From contig NZ_VOSM01000011.1 in the NCBI RefSeq assembly GCF_007997015.1, positions 1-64,000 of the forward strand: a stretch of 64,000 bases of DNA. Reading direction: 5' to 3'. Source of the DNA: Lujinxingia vulgaris. Lineage in GTDB: Bacteria; Myxococcota_A; Bradymonadia; Bradymonadales; Bradymonadaceae. Positions 34,898 through 42,351 of the stretch are shown here, in pieces. How positions within the stretch are numbered: position 1 is the first letter of the stretch; each line of letters opens with the position of its first letter. A model generated the notes under the pieces. The model ran no database searches and was not told where the DNA came from. It saw nothing but the letters and a program-made list of their open reading frames with translations. The position numbers and the translations under genes are program-made.

Positions 34898-36181
34898 ATG
34901 AGTCAGGCCCAATCTTCCGAAGCGTTGCAGGCACAGTGGGACAAAGATCCGCGTTGGCGCGGGGTGCAGCGCCCTTATCCGGCGTCGCAGGTCTTTAAGC
35001 TGCGAGGCAGCGTGCCGATCACCTACACCCTGGCCGAGAGGGGCGCGGTGCGCCTGTGGGAGCTCTTTCACGACCGGCCCTTTGTGCGCTGTTTGAGCGC
35101 GGTCACCGGCAATCAGGCGATCCAGCAGGTGCAGGCGGGGCTGGAGGCGATCTACATCAGCGGGTGGCAGGTCGCCGGCGATGCCAACTCGGCGCGCGGG
35201 GTCTACCCCGACCAGAGCCTCTATCCGGTGGACTCGGTGCCCAAGCTCGTCGATCGGGTCAACCGCGCGCTGCAGCGCGCCGACCAGGTGGCGCATATCG
35301 AGGGCACCCCGAAGCGCGACTGGTTTGCGCCGATCGTGGCGGATGCGGAGGCGGGCTTTGGCGGCAACCTCAACGCCTTTGAGCTGATGAAGGCGATGAT
35401 CGAGGCCGGCGCCTCGGGGGTGCATTTTGAGGATCAGCTCTCGTCGGCCAAGAAGTGCGGGCATATGGGCGGCAAGGTGCTCGTGCCCACCAGCGAGTTC
35501 ATCCAGAAGCTTGTGGCTGCGCGCCTGGCCTCCGACGTGATGGGGGTGCCCACGGTGCTGGTCGCCCGCACCGACGCCCACTCGGCGAAGTTGCTCACCA
35601 GCGACATCGACCCGATGGATCGCCCCTTCATCAAGGCCGAGAGCGGGCGCAGCGCCGAGGGCTTCTACACCATCCGCGGCGGGCTGGAGTTCGCCATTGA
35701 GCGGGCGATGGCCTACGCACCTTACGCCGACATGCTCTGGTGTGAGACGTCGACGCCGGATCTGGGTGAGGCCGAGGAGTTCGCGAAAGAAGTTCGGTCG
35801 AAGTACCCCGACAAACTTCTGGCCTACAACTGCTCTCCATCGTTCAACTGGAGGCAGAACCTCGATGATCGCACCATCGCGCGTTTCCAGGAGAAGCTCG
35901 GTGAGATGGGCTACGCGCTGCAGTTTGTGACCCTCTCGGGGTGGCATTCGCTGAACGCGGCGATGTTCGAGCTGGCGTTGGACTATCGGGAGCGAGGCAT
36001 GGCGGCCTACTCCCAGCTGCAGGAGCACGAGTTTGAGCTGGCCCGCCAGCAGAACTACAGCGCGGTGCGCCACCAGGCTTTTGTGGGCGCGGGCTACTTC
36101 GATGAGGTTCAGCTCACGATCACCGGCGGCGAGTCGCAGACGGTGGCGATGCGTGGGTCGACCGAAGAAGACCAGTTTTGA
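34898..36181 (+). CDS. aceA: isocitrate lyase
   Basis: 427-residue enzyme splitting isocitrate into glyoxylate and succinate, the first step of the glyoxylate shunt. The active-site motif KKCGH is intact (Lys185-His189, catalytic Cys187), together with [22 protein letters not shown] and [11 protein letters not shown] (metal and substrate loops), and [15 protein letters not shown] near the C-terminus. Length equals the short bacterial form. The ATG follows an AGGAG-like site. It pairs with aceB upstream. Confidence 0.98.
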   Translation: MSQAQSSEALQAQWDKDPRWRGVQRPYPASQVFKLRGSVPITYTLAERGAVRLWELFHDRPFVRCLSAVTGNQAIQQVQAGLEAIYISGWQVAGDANSARGVYPDQSLYPVDSVPKLVDRVNRALQRADQVAHIEGTPKRDWFAPIVADAEAGFGGNLNAFELMKAMIEAGASGVHFEDQLSSAKKCGHMGGKVLVPTSEFIQKLVAARLASDVMGVPTVLVARTDAHSAKLLTSDIDPMDRPFIKAESGRSAEGFYTIRGGLEFAIERAMAYAPYADMLWCETSTPDLGEAEEFAKEVRSKYPDKLLAYNCSPSFNWRQNLDDRTIARFQEKLGEMGYALQFVTLSGWHSLNAAMFELALDYRERGMAAYSQLQEHEFELARQQNYSAVRHQAFVGAGYFDEVQLTITGGESQTVAMRGSTEEDQF

Positions 36182-36486
36182 GACGTTTCCCAGAGTTCGC
36201 CCGGAGTATGTGGTGGGCGATCTGCGGGGGGGATGGGGGGAACCAGAAGGGCGCTCGGAGTCGTGGCGAGCGCTCTCAGGGGGGAGGCGGGTTTGCCCGG
36301 TGTGAGGGGCGGGCTGCCTGCAGAGGGGGGCATTACGCCCTCTTCGGTCGATGTACCGGGCGCGCCGGTGAGAGCCGGTCGCGCTTACAAGGCGGAGGCG
36401 TTGCCGGGGCCGACGCCCCCGCCTTCGGCTGACCTCCCCGGCGGCGCGTTGCGTGCTTCGCTCGCGCCGCCCCACTGAGACGACGA

Positions 36487-36524
36487 CACTGCGCTGCGCG
36501 CGCGCAGCGCGACGCAGCGCAGTG
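36487..36524. terminator. 12-bp perfect stem hairpin downstream of aceA
   Basis: CACTGCGCTGCG and CGCAGCGCAGTG form a 12-bp perfect stem with a 14-base loop that is itself GC-palindromic (CGCGCGC). It is about 300 bases past the aceA stop. Very stable, but without a U-tract. Confidence 0.45.
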
Positions 36525-36571
36525 CAAAGATTGCCGTACAAGTTGCTGTACAATTGGCCTGGGGGGAGCCG

Positions 36572-36616
36572 GGGCCCCTCCCATGCTTTGCTCAATGAGC
36601 GGTGTTGGAGGGGCCC
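36572..36616. other. 10-bp inverted repeat ahead of the cytidylyltransferase promoter
   Basis: GGGCCCCTCC and GGAGGGGCCC are perfect complements separated by 25 bases. The element ends 34 bases upstream of the -35 hexamer proposed at 36650. It may be a terminator isolating that promoter, or a regulator site. Confidence 0.4.
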
Positions 36617-36649
36617 TAATCCTTTGATGCGATGGGGAGAATGAGCGGT

Positions 36650-36678
36650 TTGACACGCTTTTTGGCGAGGACTACCTT
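36650..36678 (+). promoter_or_regulatory. sigma-70-like promoter of the headgroup gene pair
   Basis: A consensus -35 TTGACA (36650-36655) is separated by exactly 17 bases from TACCTT (36673-36678). The predicted start is near 36685, giving a leader of about 27 bases with GGAG before the ATG at 36712. It is the clearest promoter in the window. Confidence 0.5.
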
Positions 36679-36711
36679 CGGCGCGCCTTCAGCCCTTGCC
36701 GGAGCTACCCC

Positions 36712-37479
36712 ATGTCGAAAACTCGTCCTTCTCATTCGCCCCGCGAGGCGATCCTGCTGGTCGCCGGGACCGGCAGCCGCCTGCGTCCTCTGACCGAAGA
36801 CCGCCCCAAATGCCTGCTGGAAGTCGGTGGAGTAGCGTTGCTCAAGCGCCTGCTCGACCAGCTCGCTGCGGTCGGCATTGAGCGCGCCATCCTGGTCACA
36901 GGTTACCTGCATGAGCGTATGGTCGCTCAGGTGGAGTCCTGGGATCTGGGCCTGGAGGTCGCCTTTGCGCCAAATCCGACCTATGCCAGCGAAAACAACG
37001 CGGTCTCAACGCTGGTCGGGATGCGCGCGCTTCAGGGCGACTCGTTTTTGCTCTGCGACGGCGACATCCTCCTGCGGCAGACCGCCTGGGTGGCCGACCT
37101 TTTGGCCGATACGCGTGAGAACGTGCTCACGATGATTCGTTTTGACGCGCTGGGGCAGGAGGAGATGAAGATCCGCCTCGGCGACACCGACGCGATCGAA
37201 GGGCTGAGTAAGGGGCTCGATCCCCAAAGCTCTCATGGGGAGTCGCTGGGCGTGCAGAAGGTCGGGCCCTCGGCCTTTGAGGCGCTGAAAGATCGGCTGG
37301 AGGCGCTCAACGCCGAGGAGCGCGTGCGCCTCTACTACGAAGATGTCTTTGCGGAGCTTATCCCGCAGGGCTGCGCGTTTTACGCCCGCGAGGTCGCGCC
37401 GGGGAGCTGGACGGAGATCGACACGATCGACGATCTGGAGGCGGCCCGCGCGCTCTACCAGAGTTGGAGCGTGGCATGA
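36712..37479 (+). CDS. sugar/alcohol-phosphate cytidylyltransferase (NTP transferase family)
   Basis: 255-residue nucleotidyltransferase that activates a phosphorylated alcohol with NTP, most likely CTP. The N-terminal signature LLVAGTGSRLRPLTEDRPKC (residues 15-34) keeps the G-x-G-x-R and PK motifs, and LLCDGDILL has the metal Asp. The C-terminal WTEIDTIDDLEAA is typical of phosphocholine or inositol-1-phosphate cytidylyltransferases. The stop overlaps the next start (ATGA), and that gene is a CDP-alcohol phosphatidyltransferase, so the product is almost certainly a CDP-alcohol used by it. Related bifunctional enzymes (IPCT/DIPPS) join these two activities in one chain. The alcohol itself is not identifiable. 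Confidence 0.85.
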   Translation: MSKTRPSHSPREAILLVAGTGSRLRPLTEDRPKCLLEVGGVALLKRLLDQLAAVGIERAILVTGYLHERMVAQVESWDLGLEVAFAPNPTYASENNAVSTLVGMRALQGDSFLLCDGDILLRQTAWVADLLADTRENVLTMIRFDALGQEEMKIRLGDTDAIEGLSKGLDPQSSHGESLGVQKVGPSAFEALKDRLEALNAEERVRLYYEDVFAELIPQGCAFYAREVAPGSWTEIDTIDDLEAARALYQSWSVA

Positions 37480-38405
37480 GCGCGTCGACCTATGGCGAGC
37501 GCTTAAGCCAGGCCCTGGCGTTTAAGTCGCTCGATGTGGAAGAGCCCATCGATCGTTACTTTCATCGCCCGGTGGCCGCGGCCGTGGCCGCCGCGCTGAT
37601 CCCGACCGGGCTCGGCCCCAACCACGTCACCCTGATGAGCCTGATCAGCGGCTGGACGGGATCGGTGGCGCTCTACTTTAGCTTTTTTGAGGGTTGGGGC
37701 GGCTCGTTGGGGTGGTTGGTCGCGGCCTTCTTTCTCTTTGGCGCGGTGATCCTCGATTGCGCCGACGGGCAGCTCGCCAGGGCCCAGGGCGGCGGCACGC
37801 GGGTGGGGCGCATCCTCGATGGTTTTGTGGATGTGCTGGTGCTTCTGCCGGCCTACGTGATCCTGGGCTTTGGGATTCGCCACCTTTATGGCAGCGGCTG
37901 GTTTGTGGCCGCGGCCGTGGCGGGCTTCTCCACCTGGATTCACTGCATCATCTACGACAAGCTCAAGAACCTCTATCTGGCCCACACCATGCCGCAGGCC
38001 GGCGGCGGTGAGGGCACCGAGACGGTGGAAGCGGTGCGAGCCGAGCTGGCCGAAGCCCGCGCGCAGGGCCAACTTCTCGAGCGTTTCTTGCTCTGGATTT
38101 ATGTGGGCTACCTTCAGGTGCAGGAGCGTTTTGCCAGCGGCAGCACCGAGAAGCGCAGCGAGGTGAATGACCCGGCGGCGATCGCGCGCTACCGCGGTGC
38201 CCACCGTGGCACCATGCGCCTGGCGAGCTGGATGGGGCTGGGCACGCATATGTTTGTGATTTACGGGGGCGTCGCGCTGATGAGCGTCGCTCCGGAGGCC
38301 GCACTGGGCATGCAGGTGGTGTTGGCGACCCTCTTTAACGCGGTGATGATCGTGGTGATGTGGCGCTCGCGGGGGTTCGCCGCGCCGGTCGAAGCGCAAC
38401 ATTGA
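37476..38405 (+). CDS. CDP-alcohol phosphatidyltransferase
   Basis: 309-residue integral membrane enzyme transferring a phospho-alcohol from a CDP donor. The complete signature D94xxDG(x2)AR(x8)G(x3)D(x3)D119 is present in LDCADGQLARAQ and GRILDGFVDV, so it should be active. About six helices are expected; between them sits a charged cytoplasmic loop (about 175-235, ETVEAVRAELAEARAQG). Starts in a 4-base overlap with the cytidylyltransferase. By analogy to IPCT-DIPPS it may make a phosphodiester lipid headgroup or a compatible solute such as an inositol phosphodiester. Confidence 0.88.
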   Translation: MSASTYGERLSQALAFKSLDVEEPIDRYFHRPVAAAVAAALIPTGLGPNHVTLMSLISGWTGSVALYFSFFEGWGGSLGWLVAAFFLFGAVILDCADGQLARAQGGGTRVGRILDGFVDVLVLLPAYVILGFGIRHLYGSGWFVAAAVAGFSTWIHCIIYDKLKNLYLAHTMPQAGGGEGTETVEAVRAELAEARAQGQLLERFLLWIYVGYLQVQERFASGSTEKRSEVNDPAAIARYRGAHRGTMRLASWMGLGTHMFVIYGGVALMSVAPEAALGMQVVLATLFNAVMIVVMWRSRGFAAPVEAQH

Positions 38406-38425
38406 TGCATCAGGGTGATGACGCG

Positions 38426-40174
38426 ATGAGTTCAACCTCCACCGATGGCGCGCGCTCGTCTGAGCCCGGGCAAAGTGCAGCACGGGCGGTGTACTACCCT
38501 GAGCGCGCCGGCGGGCTGGGGCGCGTGACCACGCCGGTGGGGGATGTGCACGTGGCCAACGTCAGCGGCCCGCTCACCTCGGCGGGGCGCGACCTTGGGA
38601 GGCGGCTCGCCACCGAGCTTCGCGAAGGCGCCCACCGCGCCTTTGACGACTACGTGCAGCGCATCAGCGCCGAGAGCGGCTCACGGGTCATCGCCGCGGC
38701 CGGCAGGGTCGTGGGCGGGGCGGTGTTGCCTCGCCTGCTCCGCCAGCGCCTTCCGGCCGAGCATCTTCAGATTTTGACGGCCTTCGCCGAGGGCGCCGGG
38801 CTCGATGTGGAGGAGGCCCTGGCCACCCAGCAGATCTGGGATCAGTGGGCGTGGGCGCGCGCCGGCAATGTGGCCGGGCTGGTGGAAGGGCGGCTTAAAG
38901 CCCGCTCCCATTCGCCCCTTCTGGCCTCCAGCGCGGTGGTGGTGCCCACGGACACCTGCGGGGTGCTGCACGCCTTTAGCTTTGAGAACGCCGCGGTGGA
39001 GCGCTGGGATCGGGCAGCGCGGGTGGTGGTGATGCACCCCGACCACGGGTTTAGCTATGCGCTGGTCAGCTCGCTGGGGTTTTTGACGGGGTTGCCCGCC
39101 GGCATGAACGCCGCCGGGCTGACGCTGAGCACGCATCCCGGGCCGGCGGCGCTGGGAGATCGGGCGGGGGTGCCGCTCGGACCGGCGGCACTGCAGGTGC
39201 TCAATGAGGCGCGCACCATCGAGGAGGCCGTGGCGATTCTGCGGCAGCACCCGCCGATGACGAGCTGGACCTACGTGCTCAGTGAGGGGGCCAGCGGGCG
39301 TAGGGCAAAGGTGGAAGTCAGCCCGCTGAGGGTGGGCGTGGAGGTTGAAGAGGGGCGCGGACTTTTCGTGCGTGGCGGGCCGTCGACCGCCGAGCTGCAG
39401 CGCTCCCCGGCGCTGGCGCGGGAAGAGGCGCGCCGCGACGCCCACCTTGGCAGCCTGATCGCCACCTGGCGCTCCGACCGACCCCTCCCGCTGATGGAGC
39501 TCGCCCGCGGCCTGGGCGGCGACAGTGAGGCTGCGCCCGGTTCCGACGCCATCCGCATCGCCGAGGTGATGTCGGTGATCTTCGAGCCGGCCGCCGGGCG
39601 CCTCTGGGTGGCGGCCGGGCGCGCGCCCACCGCGCTGCGCTGGTTTGTGCCGCTGCGCCTTCGCGGCGCCCATGGCGAGGCGCGCGCCGAGCTCGATACG
39701 CGCGTGGAGCCCGTGCAGGCCTGGCCCACCTGGCAGGAGAGCGCGCGCGGGCGCGCCGCGGACTATTACCGCAACGCCTACCGTCTCTACCTCGAAGGCG
39801 AAGATCCGCAGCGCCTGCTCATCACCCTGGAGTACGCCGTGGCGCTGGAGCCGACCTCCGCGCGCTACCACGTGCTGGCGGGGCTTGTGGCGCTGAGCGC
39901 GCTGCGCGGCCGCCGGGCCGAAGGCGCGTTTCGCCGCGCGCTCGATGCGATCGATGAGGCCGGCCGCCGCGCCGAGGTGGGGCTCTATCTGGGCTGGGCG
40001 CTCGACCTGCAGGGGCGCCGCAAGGCCGCCCGCGAGCTCTACGCCCGCGTCAGCGACGATGCTCAGGCCCACGGGGTCACGCGTCGCGCCGCGGCGGCGG
40101 CGCGCCGTCGTCGCTTCAGCAACCGCGAGGCGCAGCGGCTGCACATCGACTTCGTGCTCGCCAGCGCGCTCTAA
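38426..40174 (+). CDS. C45-like Ntn-hydrolase/acyltransferase with C-terminal TPR-like helices
   Basis: 582-residue protein. The ATG at 38426 follows AGGGTG; an ATG at 38405 overlapping the previous stop (TGATG) is an alternative that would couple translation. The core (about 25-410) resembles the acyl-CoA:6-aminopenicillanic acid acyltransferase/C45 fold. The probable nucleophile is Cys178 in TDTCGVLHAFSFEN, followed by GFSYALVSSLGFLTGLPAGMN (split) and LSEGASGRRAKVE. In such enzymes self-cleavage before Cys exposes the N-terminal nucleophile. Residues about 455-565 look like two or three TPR helices. It has no clear signal peptide. Placed third in the headgroup gene cluster, so an acyl or amide step on that lipid is possible but unproven. 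Confidence 0.72.
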   Translation: MSSTSTDGARSSEPGQSAARAVYYPERAGGLGRVTTPVGDVHVANVSGPLTSAGRDLGRRLATELREGAHRAFDDYVQRISAESGSRVIAAAGRVVGGAVLPRLLRQRLPAEHLQILTAFAEGAGLDVEEALATQQIWDQWAWARAGNVAGLVEGRLKARSHSPLLASSAVVVPTDTCGVLHAFSFENAAVERWDRAARVVVMHPDHGFSYALVSSLGFLTGLPAGMNAAGLTLSTHPGPAALGDRAGVPLGPAALQVLNEARTIEEAVAILRQHPPMTSWTYVLSEGASGRRAKVEVSPLRVGVEVEEGRGLFVRGGPSTAELQRSPALAREEARRDAHLGSLIATWRSDRPLPLMELARGLGGDSEAAPGSDAIRIAEVMSVIFEPAAGRLWVAAGRAPTALRWFVPLRLRGAHGEARAELDTRVEPVQAWPTWQESARGRAADYYRNAYRLYLEGEDPQRLLITLEYAVALEPTSARYHVLAGLVALSALRGRRAEGAFRRALDAIDEAGRRAEVGLYLGWALDLQGRRKAARELYARVSDDAQAHGVTRRAAAAARRRRFSNREAQRLHIDFVLASAL

Positions 40175-40255
40175 GCTCGCCATCGGCTTAAGGAATCGTT
40201 ACTCTGAAAGCTGTTCGACCCAACGAACACTTCCACAGCGAATCAGGGTCATGCG

Positions 40256-40654
40256 ATGAGCGACGCGAATCGCCCGGGCGCGGGAACCCCGCAGCTCCTC
40301 AACACCACGCAGCGCGCCAACTCTCCGGAGCGGCGCGAACATGAGCGCGTGCCGGTCAACCGCGAGTTTGCGGTGATCGACGCCTACATCGCCGAGTACG
40401 TCACGAGCATCTCGCGGGGCGGAGTCTTTATCCGCTCCAAGAAACCGCTGGCGCTGGGCACCCGCGTCACCCTGAAGTTCTCGGTGATCCTCGATGATGT
40501 CGAGACGGTGGAGGGCGAGGGCGAGGTGGTGCGCGTGGAGGCGAGCGGCCCGGAGATGGGTATGGGAGTGGCGTTTACGCGGCTCAGCGGAGAGAGCAAG
40601 GCGCTGATCGACGCGCTCTTTGAGCGCTACGAGGCGCAGTACCCCTCAGTTTAA
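40256..40654 (+). CDS. PilZ-domain protein (c-di-GMP receptor candidate)
   Basis: 132-residue single-domain protein of the PilZ kind common in myxobacteria. RREHERVPV gives the RxxxR c-di-GMP motif and TSISRGGVFIRS the D/NxSxxG-like motif, with Thr-Ser-Ile-Ser in place of the usual Asp/Asn, so binding may be weakened. The conserved beta core continues with LGTRVTLKFSV and MGMGVAFTRL. An N-terminal tail of 28 residues is disordered. It is 81 bases after the C45-like gene and convergent with the J-domain gene, with only eight bases between stops. Confidence 0.85.
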   Translation: MSDANRPGAGTPQLLNTTQRANSPERREHERVPVNREFAVIDAYIAEYVTSISRGGVFIRSKKPLALGTRVTLKFSVILDDVETVEGEGEVVRVEASGPEMGMGVAFTRLSGESKALIDALFERYEAQYPSV

Positions 40655-40662
40655 GGCAGGTC

Positions 40663-41076
40663 TCAGTAGCTGCCGGTGCGCAGGTAGCGCTCAATGGCCT
40701 GGTAGGCCACGGCCAGCTCCTGGGAGAGGTTGGTGGCGACCTTCTCCATCTCCGGATCGTTGGCGAAGTTATCCGGGTGGTAGCGGCGCATCATGTTGCG
40801 GTAGGCCGCCTTGACCGTGGGAAGATCGCTTCCGTAGGGGACTTCCAGGTTGGCGTAATAGTCGCGCAGAGTCTTGGGGCCCTGGGTCGCCGGAGGGGCC
40901 GCGTTAGCGGAGGCCGGCCGTGGGTTCTGGCCGATCTCCTCCCAGCCTTCATCGGCGGACTCCGGGTTGATGATCGAGCGCAGGCCACCGCGCTCCTCGA
41001 ACTTCTGCACGTTATCGAGCAGGTGGTTGAGGTTGGCGCGCACCGTGCGCATCAGGCGGTCTTTAAGCTCACTCAT
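40663..41076 (-). CDS. J-domain protein (DnaJ-like co-chaperone)
   Basis: 137-residue protein with a C-terminal J domain at about residues 72-135: DYYANLEVPYGSDLPTVKAAYR then MMRRYHPDNF, with the essential HPD at 100-102. It lacks Gly/Phe and zinc domains, so it is a class C co-chaperone that would recruit a DnaK to a specific client. The N-terminal 32 residues (LKDRLMRTVRANLNHLLDNVQ) are a helix resembling the start of PspA/IM30, which suggests membrane contact. The ATG at 41076 is preferred to longer frames, with CGGAG upstream. It follows the M50-like protease gene by 31 bases and they are probably co-transcribed. Confidence 0.85.
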   Translation of the reverse strand: MSELKDRLMRTVRANLNHLLDNVQKFEERGGLRSIINPESADEGWEEIGQNPRPASANAAPPATQGPKTLRDYYANLEVPYGSDLPTVKAAYRNMMRRYHPDNFANDPEMEKVATNLSQELAVAYQAIERYLRTGSY

Positions 41077-41107
41077 AGCGGTACAACTCCGGGGGCCGAA
41101 AGGCCGG

Positions 41108-41980
41108 TCATTGGATCGAGGCCTCAAAGCTCTCGCGTTTGTTCTCGCGCCAGAAGAGGGCGAAGGCCACCACCACAATCGCCAGGCCCACCAGCGCCCA
41201 GAGCACGGCCCAGACGGTGGCCGGGATGCCCGTAAACTGCGCCATGTTGACCGCGTCGGAGTGGCCGCGCGCGGCCACGGTGTGGTCGATGAGGTAGCGG
41301 ATGGAGTGCAGCCCGTCGAAGCTCAGCTGCACGCCCAGCGCGATGACCAGCATATGCTGCACCCAGGGCGCGGCATAAAACGCGACGCCCAGCAGCAGGG
41401 CGGCGGCCACAAGGCCGATGGCCCAGGTGAGCAGCGCGCCGGAGAAGCCCAGGTAGGCCAGGGCGGCAAGTGTTGCTACCGCGCCGCCGGCATACAACGC
41501 GCCGGCGGGTTGGTCGGCCCGCGACCGCCGGCGCCCCAGCGCCCACAGCCCCACGCCCACGATAAATCCGCCCACGGCCAGCAACGAGCTGCCGTAGCCG
41601 CCGAAGACCGCGGTGGCCACAAGCGTGCCCACACCGAGTACCATCAAGACCTTGCGCGCCCACACCTGGCGTCGGCCGGCGACCAGAAGCGCCGCGCCCA
41701 GCGCGACGGTGCCCAGATAGCCCGCCGAGCTGATCAGCAGGCTCGCGCCGCCTCGGCTCAAGGTCAGCCCGCTGGTGTCCAGGTTGACGTGCATGCCGCT
41801 GACCGAGCCGCCGGTGACGACCGTGGCCAGCGCGTGGCCTGTCTCGTGCACAAAGGTGCCAAAGAGGCGCAGCGGGTAGGCCACGATGTAGCCGTAGGGC
41901 ACCAGCATGGTCACGACCACCAGGGCCACCGCAAAGAGCAAGAGCGTGCGCGCCGAGGGGTTAAATTTGGATGAGGCCAT
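41108..41980 (-). CDS. M50-type membrane metalloprotease-like protein
   Basis: 290-residue polytopic membrane protein. The ATG at 41980 follows AGGAG at six bases. The first helix is followed by FVHETGHALA (His45, Glu46, His49), the zinc motif of site-2-type proteases in the Peptidase_M50B group. About seven more helices follow and no PDZ domain is seen. The usual second motif (NxxPxxxxDG) is not obvious; LSFDGLHSIRYL may supply the Asp. It may cut transmembrane helices of a regulator, or, as for many M50B proteins, its activity may be undefined. Transcribed with the J-domain gene and divergent from the metal ATPase. Confidence 0.75.
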   Translation of the reverse strand: MASSKFNPSARTLLLFAVALVVVTMLVPYGYIVAYPLRLFGTFVHETGHALATVVTGGSVSGMHVNLDTSGLTLSRGGASLLISSAGYLGTVALGAALLVAGRRQVWARKVLMVLGVGTLVATAVFGGYGSSLLAVGGFIVGVGLWALGRRRSRADQPAGALYAGGAVATLAALAYLGFSGALLTWAIGLVAAALLLGVAFYAAPWVQHMLVIALGVQLSFDGLHSIRYLIDHTVAARGHSDAVNMAQFTGIPATVWAVLWALVGLAIVVVAFALFWRENKRESFEASIQ

Positions 41981-42351
41981 GGGGGCTCCTGAAGATGCGG
42001 CGAACCTTTGAGGTGACGAAAGTCGCTCCGCGATGCGACACGATGGGGTGCGGGTCATCATCGACGCTGCTAAACATACCAACCGACGCGCCGCTTGCCA
42101 GCCCGGGGGCGATCCTTACGCCTCTAGCAGTGCGCGGGCCGCCGGGCGCGTGCGCCGGCGCATCGTCAAGAACATCGCGCGCGCTGGCCAGCATTCCCCG
42201 ACGTGCCGCGGCATAGCCGGCGCTCGCTGTGGGTTGACGGTGTGGCAGCGCGGCGTAAGGCTTCCTCTCTGAGCGCCGTCTTTAAGGTAGACGGCCCTCG
42301 GGCACTCGCTCGACCTGCCCCACTGATACGGCACCTCATCAGGAGTTTTTC
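41981..42351. other. 371-bp divergent promoter region of M50 and zinc ATPase genes
   Basis: No gene seen. TTGACG at 42233-42238 is followed 16 bases later by TAAGGC, a weak promoter. Downstream of it lies the inverted repeat GCCGTC-TTTAAGGTA-GACGGC (42275-42295), placed to act as an operator or leader hairpin for the metal ATPase. AGGAG at 42339-42343 serves the GTG at 42352. Confidence 0.45.
42275..42295 (+). promoter_or_regulatory. dyad in the metal ATPase leader
   Basis: GCCGTC and GACGGC are perfect complements around nine A/T-containing bases, 57 bases before the ATPase start. Possible site for a metal-sensing repressor or activator; no such regulator gene is adjacent. Confidence 0.35.

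Larger units (their letters stand above)
36182..36649. other. 468-bp intergenic region with strong inverted repeats
   Basis: No gene seen. Two large hairpins are present. CACTGCGCTGCG (36487-36498) pairs with CGCAGCGCAGTG (36513-36524) around a GC-repeat loop. GGGCCCCTCC (36572-36581) pairs with GGAGGGGCCC (36607-36616) around 25 bases. A smaller GTACA/TGTAC dyad lies at about 36536-36551. One of them presumably ends aceA transcription; none has a clear T-run. Confidence 0.55.

Noticed and set aside
33219-36595. Two long minus-strand frames
   Set aside because: Antisense to aceB and aceA, both certain.
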